Assembly (NCBI GenBank): GCA_004123355.1
Contig: SCHM01000003.1
Span: 6,901,058 to 6,965,057 of the forward strand
Reading direction: 5' to 3'
Source: Amphirosellinia nigrospora
Lineage: Eukaryota > Ascomycota > Sordariomycetes > Xylariales > Xylariaceae
Length of the DNA stretch: 64,000 nucleotides
Position numbers and translations under genes: made by a program. The notes under the pieces are model-generated. The model saw only the letters and a program-made list of their open reading frames with translations. It ran no database searches and had not been told where the DNA came from. Positions 57,113-64,000 of this stretch are shown piece after piece. Every line of letters starts with the position of its first letter. The first letter of the stretch is position 1.

Positions 57113-58867
57113 TTAATAAGCAGCCAATTGATACTTCGATTTACTCCTGATGAATTTCCCGAATTTGAACAGGAGCCACGGCAACGGAGGAGCGCGAGGG
57201 AAAAAAACCTAGAAGACTAGAAGCCCAGGCAACTCCAAGATTTTGGTAAACTAAGTAAACCCGTTAGCTTGGCCTCGAAAAGTTGGTGAGAGGGATCAAT
57301 CACTTACGCGGGAGAGAAAACAAGGAAATACGGCGGCCAATCCATAACGGGCGAGACTATTGGCACTCGTCGCGCTGGCGACATTCGTACGATGATAGAC
57401 ATCGCCAGTGTATTGAAGAGCGCTGACGAACAGATTGATATTGCCCGCGCCGAAGATCACAATCGCTAGGATAGGTAAGCTGGAGAGATGCTTGGCCGAG
57501 TCGTCCATGCGAAGATGAATATGCTCACCGGGAGGGCGACACTACCGATCATGCTGGAACAACCGATATTCGGGAGGTACCTGGTGAGGCGGGAACCGAC
57601 GGACCTGAGGTTGATAGAAGAGCGCGTCGCAAAGCTTGATGATAACGGCACCGACTACGCACACCGAACGCGATCGCTAAAAATACCAGCCCGGACTGCT
57701 CTAGGGTGAAGTGGTAGACAAATTGGAAGATGTAGAAAAATGCGCCAAAGAAGTTGAAGAGCACGCCGAACACGAAGGCCACGTATAAGCAAGACAGCCG
57801 ACGATAGGTTCCGTAACCATCATATGAAGTGGTCTTAGAAGCCCGATGGTCAAAAAATGTCGTAGTGTAACAAGAAACGGTGTGGTTTGGTGGCTTCAGG
57901 CCCAAGTTCTTCATCCGACGTCGTTGGAGGACGGGGTGGTAGGACTCGCTTCCGATGATGGCCCATATCAAACTGAAGACAGAGAGGAACACGAGCGTGT
58001 ACTGGGTCCATCGCCAACCCACACGGTCAACGAGGAAGACGAGGACGGGACTATTATTGGGTCTCATAGCTTATTGGACACCGAACTGGGTGATTTCCAT
58101 GCCAAACCTACCCGAGGCAGGGCCCAAGAAGGGACTCAATATAAACAGAAGAGATGGCAGGCCTCTTTCGGCTGGAGTACTATACGAAATGCTGTGTTAG
58201 AAATTGAGCACATCCTTGTTGGTTTAAGATGTAGGAAGGCATACTACGTTCGGCGAGAAACCCGCTACCAATTGACAAGCTAGGGCCGTAGCAAACCCAG
58301 CAAAGAACCTTAGGACGCAGAGGCCGCGAAAGAGGTGGTGAAGCCAGCTCCCAATGTGAAAAGCCCACCCGCAGCTGCCGCACCGATATAGACCCATTTT
58401 CGGCCTACCGTCTCCGACAGAGGTCCGCCAAAGACGGGCCAAGGCCGAGCGCTAGTACACTACGAGCAGGACTTTAGTTATCGCCATCCTGAGTATATCA
58501 GAACATTGGAACTCCGGTAACTTACTATGTTGTCAGGGGCAGGAAGGCCACTGTACTGGAAACCCAAATTCATCAATTAATTGCTGATGGGCTGGACTAA
58601 TAATGGATGACCCGATAGACCTATGACATGAACTTGTGTTAGTGATGACGAGCTCGCTAAGAGTTGCTAGGAATTCACTTGCCCGTAACGCAATGATGGC
58701 AGTCGTTGCGAGTTGGATATTCTCCTCCATTTTGGCCAGTTGTACGGGTTTTCGGAGTCTTCATTCAGTTGAATTCCGTTGGGACTGCATCGTCCGGCTT
58801 TTCGACCGTGTTATTCCCGGGCTGCGCCGTATCATCTGAATCTGACATTTCTTGCTTCATTTCTTTC
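57113..58867 (-). pseudogene. MFS transporter, DHA1/polyamine-drug type, frame-broken
   Basis: N-terminus MKQEMSDSDDTAQPGNNTVE followed in another frame by SENPYNWPKWRRI, the hallmark of DHA1 drug/polyamine exporters. Then SIGSSIISPAHQQLIDEFGF (helix 1), VDRVGWRWTQYTLVFLSVFS with a WAIIGSESYHPVLQRRRMKN continuation (the ExYxPxLLxR-type motif), LFNFFGAFFYIFQFVYHFTL, and ILAIVIFGAGNINLFVSALQ with Y..D.Y.......SAxxANSLARY. The end WASSLLGFF...PPLPWLLFKFG stops at 57113. Introns occur near 57300 and elsewhere. Several frame changes, more than in the core genes, make real decay likely. Divergent from the BCS1-like gene. Confidence 0.75.
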
Positions 58868-59646
58868 TCCATTTCTTGGCGCGGATGGCTTCAGGCAGCA
58901 GATTTCTCTGATGTCCAACTGCTGTGCTTCGTCAATTCCTTGTTGCTACAGATCATCCACCACGTAGAGAGTGATGTAAACGATGGCTTATGGCGTCCTC
59001 TCTTATATGTAATACGCCTCTCTGCTAACCGTGCTGTTTTGATTTATCATTGAGTTGTCACGGTGTAATGCTGTCCCTAGTCTGCGCAATCTAGATATGA
59101 TTATATACATGCTATAATGAATCTCATCATCAAATTGAAATGCAATTGGTCGGTCGGGCTTTGGTTTCATGGGTAGGGCGTGGCATTCTGTATGTTGAAT
59201 GGATTCCCAATCGGCCTCGGCCTGGGGGATTTATGATTATTCATCGTAACACATCTCCCAGATCTGCAGGGCATTATTGTTAGGTTCTCAGCTATTGGAA
59301 GATTTTAGAAATTGACGAGCCATTGCTTATGAGAGCTGGAATAGACTAAATGGGTTGAGTTGCTGTAAATCACATCGTTGCTGAGTTTCGGCAGTTCCAA
59401 CAGGTTTCAACACACGATGCAGGTCCACGGTGCAGGCAAGTACTGTATAAGTGAATATGCATAATATTGTGGAATATTCTGTGCTAGATGCATAATAGCA
59501 GTTGCATTTAGAGAGTAGATATACTAAAGCAAATGAGACTAGCACAAAAGTAGCTAGCTTATATTTACCTACGTCAGTCTTCGAGGTTGGCTAAATTTCC
59601 TAATTGAAGCTTCGAAGCCCCCCCGCCTACTCCTCTGCGAATCGCC
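58868..59646. other. Divergent promoter region, no gene seen
   Basis: Lies between the MFS and BCS1-like genes. Confidence 0.45.
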
Positions 59647-60996
59647 ATGTCAGAGCCGGCACAGTCGGCAGCAGGATCTCTACTGAACTTCAATGGCCTC
59701 CTAGATAATCCTGTATTCGCCGGAGGCTTTGGCCTCGCATCATTGGGCGCCATACTGGCGTTTGCGAGGCGCGGCGCACTCACCACGGCGGCGCTCATGC
59801 GACGGCGTCTGCTGGTCAATGTCGAGATCAGTAGACAGGACCCGGCCTATCCCTGGTATTGGCATGGCTATCCGAACCTCGCCGCAGACATCCTTCCTCG
59901 CGAAACGTCTCACCCGCATCAAACAAGCTCTCCGTCACGACATCTACAAGTACCCCCGAACGGACCAACACAGGCCAGCTTCTTCCTACAGCCTGGCTAC
60001 GGTCGCCATATCGTCAAGTATAAGCATGCATATATCGCCGTCAACAGAGAGAAGCAGGCCACGGCCAAGACGAACACCGGCGAGCCGCACGAGACGCTGG
60101 AGCTGACCACTCTCTATGCGCACCGACATATCTTCGAAGACGTCTTCACAGAAGCACGCGCTCTTGCGCTGCAGGCAAACGAGGGCAAGACAGTGGTATA
60201 CTCAGTACGGAACTTCGACTGGGTGCCTCTTGTGTACCCCGTAGGAAGCGTCCTCTTGCCAGCGTTGTTTTGGACGAAGGGGTCAAGGAAGACATCGTGA
60301 ACGATGCGAGAGACTTCCTAGCTCGCCGCAGTGGTATGTCGATCGCGGTATACCCTATCGGCGGGGATATCTCCTCTATGGACCTCCAGGTAGTGGCAAG
60401 AGCTCCTTCATCCAAGCTCTTGCCGGAGAACTAGACTATAGTGTGGCTATGATTAACCTCAGCGAGATCGGTGTGACTGATGACAAGCTCGCCTTCCTGC
60501 TCACTAAACTCCCGAACGCTCTATTGTACTCCTAGAAGATGCCGACTCTGCATTTGTGAATCGGAGGAGGCGTGACACTGACGTTATAGCGGTGGAACTG
60601 TGACCTTCTCTGGCTTTTGAATGCCTTGGACGGACTATCTGCTGGCGAGGAGAGAATCGCATTCCTAACTACGAATCATGTTGAATTACTTGACCCTGCT
60701 CTAATCAGGCCTGGGCGAGTGACATGATGGTCCGCATTGGCGAAGCTACTCGATATCAAGCAGCACAGATGTGGGATCGGTTTTACGGTGACGTGGATCT
60801 CAACGGCGTCAACAGAGAACGATTTTTGACACGTCTAGACGAGCTAGGACTGTTCCGCGAGACTATAGAGGGCAGGCCCAGTACGGACTAGCACTGCTGC
60901 GATTCAGGGCTTTTCCTCTTCAACAAGAACGATATGGAGGGCGCCATCAACATGGCGGAGGGCTTGATCCCACAGAAAATTGAAGCCGAGCCGTAA
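59647..60996 (+). pseudogene. BCS1-type AAA ATPase, frame-broken
   Basis: Mitochondrial inner-membrane AAA protein related to BCS1, which inserts the Rieske protein into complex III; fungi also have many divergent paralogues. The BCS1 N-terminal domain reads from MSEPAQSAAGSLLNFNGLLD with a membrane segment AGGFGLASLGAILAFARRGA, RRLLVNVEISRQDPAYPWYW and HRHIFEDVFTEARALALQAN. Walker A is [20 protein letters not shown] (near 60370-60430). An [12 protein letters not shown]-like Walker B is in a shifted frame. Sensor and arginine-finger region: [18 protein letters not shown]. The C-terminus is LFLFNKNDMEGAINMAEGLI. At least four frame changes and an in-frame stop near 60534 separate these blocks, so the copy is probably inactive. 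The length between end points, about 450 codons, is normal. Confidence 0.8.
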
Positions 60997-61381
60997 AAAA
61001 TGTATATTACCTGTAACACATCTGTATCATATGAGATACCCAAAACATAGAGGAGAACGTCGACATTGGGGCATTTGACTATTACTAGAAACAACCACGC
61101 GATGAAGCCGAATAAGAAATATAGGCATGCGAGCTAGTGCGACAATTTCTCTTACAGTCTTTGGCCAATGTTTCTTCACAGGCTAAGAACATTATTCAGC
61201 CTCGGCAAAAAATGCGTCATTCAGATTATCACAGAAGGGAGACTACCGAATATTTAGAAGATAGTAAATCTGGGCTTATTGGAAAGCTTTGCTTCCTCGA
61301 ATAGGTATTTACGAAGTAAATTAAGTATGAGAGGGAAAGCGAAGCTTGAGAAGTTAAGCCGTGACCCCTAAAACTCTAAAT

Positions 61382-61440
61382 GGATTCTGCAGCCTTCTGA
61401 TTGGCCAGAGGGGACTCTGCAAGCTTCTGATTGGTCAAAC
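61382..61440. repeat. Two 30-bp direct repeats carrying inverted CCAAT boxes
   Basis: tctgcagccttctgattggcca at 61386 and tctgcaagcttctgattggtca at 61416 are near-copies exactly 30 bp apart, each with ATTGG (CCAAT on the other strand). A TATATAA box lies at 61558-61564. Confidence 0.7.
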
Positions 61441-61720
61441 CTTATTGAGTAATCAACCACAACGTATTCGCACTAGAAATGGACTGTGTGGCTTACGTAC
61501 CGCAATAGCGAGTATGGTCGCTAACAACCACTATATCTCGAATACGAATACGACGCTTATATAAGCCGTATTGCAAGCCACCACGGTTAAAGACACGCGT
61601 TGCAGAAGGGCCGGCTGGGGCGAGGGCCGGACCGTGAGGGACGGCGGCCGAGTTCCCAGAGGTCCAACCCTCCCGGCGGAGCCCCTCTGGATGTGTGAAT
61701 TTACGCAGGGGTAGGGCCTG

Positions 61721-61824
61721 GGGAGTAGGAGGTCTATCTAGGAATAGGGGTCTAAGAGTAAGAGGTCCAGGAGTAGGAGTCTAGAGTAGGAGGTCTGAGG
61801 AGTAGGAGGTCTAGGAGCTAAGAG
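61721..61824. repeat. Minisatellite, about seven imperfect 14-16 bp units
   Basis: Units of the form ggagtaggaggtcta, with variants ggaataggggtcta, gagtaagaggtcca and ggagtaggagtcta. It sits downstream of a GC-rich block at 61605-61690. Confidence 0.85.
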
Positions 61825-61837
61825 TATTCCCGTCACT

Positions 61838-61868
61838 TAAATCGAAGTGCTTTTGGCACTTCGATTTA
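61838..61868. repeat. Perfect 13-bp hairpin with 5-nt loop
   Basis: taaatcgaagtgc and its exact complement gcacttcgattta flank ttttg. It could act as a terminator-like or structural element; no gene ends right there on the plus strand. Confidence 0.85.
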
Positions 61869-62079
61869 CAACGTATTTAAATGAGAGCTTCGCCGGCAAA
61901 GCTTTCTATTTTAGTGACGACTTGCTCGGCGCTACACGGTATTTTTATATTCCCCTTGTCATAGTGCAGTTGGAACCCCTTACATGGCCATACCCGGCAG
62001 TTCTTTCAGCCCTGAGAATAGCGTTAGCAGCCATCATAACTGATCAGTAATCGATATTACAAAATTAAAGAGGTAGGGA

Positions 62080-63567
62080 CTAACAGCCTTCGACATCCTC
62101 GCCCACCGTATTCTGCACGCCACACTGGTTGGCAGCGGCGAAGGTCTGCGTCTTGAGGGCACTACAAGTTGCGCCAAAGCAACTAGCGTCCATGGCGTTC
62201 TGAAGCGATTGACCTTCCCACCCGAAGACATAATCTCCGTGCTGTGTGTATTTATAAGCTGGATTGTGTCTTTCATGGAGCGTAAAAAGGACAGTTCTCT
62301 CTTACCTGCCCGTACCCCGTGTTGTCCCCGTGGAAAAGTAGAACGGCTGAGAGCCGTCCTCGGGCCACAACGACTCGTCGTTGAACGGTGCCGTGTCCCA
62401 TATCACCTCGAACATCAGCTGCGGGAGCTGCACGGGATGAGTAGCTGGACAAGGTCCACTATTCTCAAACGTCCCTGACGCTGGGTACGAGACATGGCTC
62501 ATGTGGTCCGGACTATCGAGGTTCGTCCCGTCCCAGCATCTAAGTTGCAGGTCGCACGTTAGCGCTGAATCACCAACTCCCAAATACAGTGCAGTCTCCC
62601 GGAGACACTCACGTCGGGAACCGGACCGTCGTGCGGATTCCTCCCGGGCAGAACTTATCCGGCAGCGCGACGGAGTCGACCGTGCTGTCCGAGCAAGGGG
62701 CGAGGTTGTCGCCACCGAAGTTCGCCGTGTTGAAGCACCGGAAGCAGATCGCGTTCCATTTCGTCACGCCGCCAGGCTCTCGTTGCTCTTGGTGGCCGGC
62801 AAGCATGCGGAAGCCCTGGTCATATGTCAGCAGGAAGAGAAGGGTTAGAAAGCTGTGTGCGTACCGGCTTGAAGGCTGTCACTTTCGATCCGTCGTATGG
62901 GAGGTGTAGTACACCGTCATGCCGCCCTCCTCACCGTCTAGGAATCGGTTCGGCATTTGGCCCACGCGCTTGTATGTTCCGTTTCGGGCCTTGAAATACC
63001 TAGTCTGTGTGAGCTTCCATACACGCTAAGGGTTCGCCTGATGTCTGGACAGATACGGCGCCGCGCTTCCTTACTTACTAAGCCGGAGTCAGTGACGACA
63101 ATGAACAGCTTAAATGGGTAGAAAGTACTTTAGTCATTGCTCACCATATTCGCTGTCCAGTAATTACTCCTGTCTTCGGAAAAAGTGCAACTTGTGCAAT
63201 TCGCGATCCCCGAAACATCAGAATTCGGGATAGACGCCGCAAAGGCATTCTGTTCGCTACCTTAGTTCTCGCGCAGCACCAGCTTGTGTGACACGGACTT
63301 ACGCCTCCGATAATCTTCACTCAAGTTCATTAGTCGTAGCCATCACAGTTAGACGATCATCATATACCTGGTGCACATGTGGTGAGGGATTGACGTCCGG
63401 ATTCACGAGCCTGGGAATGTATTAGTTCCTATTTAGGGGCTTAGGAGCTGCAGTCACTCACGGATCAAGGCGCTCACGGCAATTTGTGAGCACCCAAAAC
63501 GCAAGACAGCGACGGCTGTGGCGCCTCGTGTAAGAAGCGCGAACGCTGTGGCGATGTTTAGCTGCAT
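62080..63567 (-). CDS. DUF1996 secreted protein
   Basis: Fungal secreted DUF1996 protein, function unknown, possibly wall-associated. The start MQLNIATAFALLTRGATAVA is a signal peptide, then (one base off) AFWVLTNCRERLDP|LVNPDVNPSPHVHQ|IIGG|NAFAAS, the family's opening block with PLVxPG..SxHxHxxxGG. Further blocks: FKARNGTYKRVGQMPNRFLD|GEEGGMTVYYT, WNAICFRCFNTANFGGDNLA, CPGGIRTTVRFPT|CWDGTNLDS, HMSHVSYPASGTFENSGPCP, THPVQLPQLMFEVIWDTAPF, WPEDGSQPFYFSTG and HGDYVFGWEGQSLQNAMDAS. It ends VGEDVEGC at 62080. About six short introns. Two or three joins are off by one base, as elsewhere in this window. No WSC domain is seen at the C-terminus. Confidence 0.85.
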
Positions 63568-64000
63568 TTCTTCGACAATCAATATAGGAGAAGTGTAAAA
63601 TTGAGGAGCTAGCAACGACGATACTGTGTTTGTCTTATTGAGACCCTGAACACTAATCGACCAGATCTATACATAAGTAGTGATAGGTCCCAGACAATCT
63701 ATGCCCACCTACGGTGCCAAAGCGACACAACAATTAGGCCGCCTTTTAATAACCTACCAGATATCCGATACCCCAATAGCGTGCCTTCAGCCAACGGCGC
63801 CTTTTGACTCGCAGCCGGGAAAAGTGCCAGCATATTCAACCGGATATGAAAGACATGACATGCCCAACCAGATTGTAGGCCCTTATTGGTTTTTCTACAA
63901 ATAGCCACCCTGAGCCTCCAACATGACGACATAGAGCTAGAGAAATGCCTGTTAGCGTTATCGTCGAAGCACTGCCTTGTTTTAACACTATGCATACGCG
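63568..64000. other. Upstream region of the DUF1996 gene; window edge
   Basis: No gene supported in the last 430 bases. Confidence 0.4.

Larger units (their letters stand above)
60997..62079. other. Repeat-bearing intergenic block
   Basis: No gene supported. It contains, in order, the CCAAT repeat pair, a TATATAA box, a GC-rich stretch, the minisatellite and the hairpin, an arrangement like a promoter region of a lost or unidentified transcript. Confidence 0.5.

Noticed and set aside
61382-61868. LTR of a retroelement
   Set aside because: Promoter-like order fits, but no second copy, element body or duplicated target site is visible in the window.
2741-63567. Programmed ribosomal frameshifting as the cause of the many one-base breaks
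   Set aside because: The break sites share no slippery motif and both directions of shift occur; error or decay is simpler.
1-64000. CRISPR arrays, rRNA genes, telomere repeats
   Set aside because: No regularly spaced repeats, rRNA blocks or TTAGGG arrays were seen.

Overview
The window is nuclear DNA of a filamentous ascomycete (Pezizomycotina; a Sordariomycete would fit but is not proven). The evidence is short GT..AG introns of about 50-70 bp with CTAAC-like branch sites, a Zn2Cys6 regulator, a HET-domain remnant, a DUF1996 secreted protein, a fungal acetyl xylan esterase, an intron-bearing tRNA-Arg(ACG), and a block of conserved fungal housekeeping genes (END3, ACBP, TDP1, a PDI-like protein, phospholipase D, ESF1).

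Left part (about 1-28 kb) is accessory and gene-poor. It opens with two adjacent broken genes: a tryptophanase/tyrosine phenol-lyase-type lyase and an aromatic prenyltransferase of the DMATS fold whose motifs look closer to the bacterial than to the classical fungal subfamily. A small SAM methyltransferase, a small membrane protein (DUF4267-like), an O-methyltransferase, a tRNA, an acetyl xylan esterase, a second SAM methyltransferase, an intact flavin-containing monooxygenase and a quinone reductase follow, separated by long stretches without recognisable genes. Lyase plus DMATS (plus FMO) is the set that some actinomycetes use to make prenylated indoles, so this looks like a decayed fungal counterpart. 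A HET-domain remnant, a large unknown protein with a duplicated segment, and a Zn2Cys6 factor close this part.

Middle part (about 29-53 kb) is a dense conserved block: Gal80-like oxidoreductase, END3, AIF/AMID-like oxidoreductase, ACBP, TDP1, PDI-like protein, PLD, ESF1 and an MFS transporter. Several pairs are divergent (AIF-like/ACBP, TDP1/PDI-like, PLD/ESF1).

Right part (about 53-64 kb) is accessory again: an unknown basic protein, a damaged MFS transporter divergent from a damaged BCS1-type AAA ATPase, a promoter-like/minisatellite/hairpin block, and a DUF1996 secreted protein.

A caution for every gene model: many conserved genes, including ones expected to be intact such as END3 and ESF1, show single-base frame breaks, roughly one per kilobase and often in short homopolymers. 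This suggests residual assembly indels, so 'broken' should be read carefully except where lesions are clearly denser (lyase, DMATS, right-hand MFS and BCS1).
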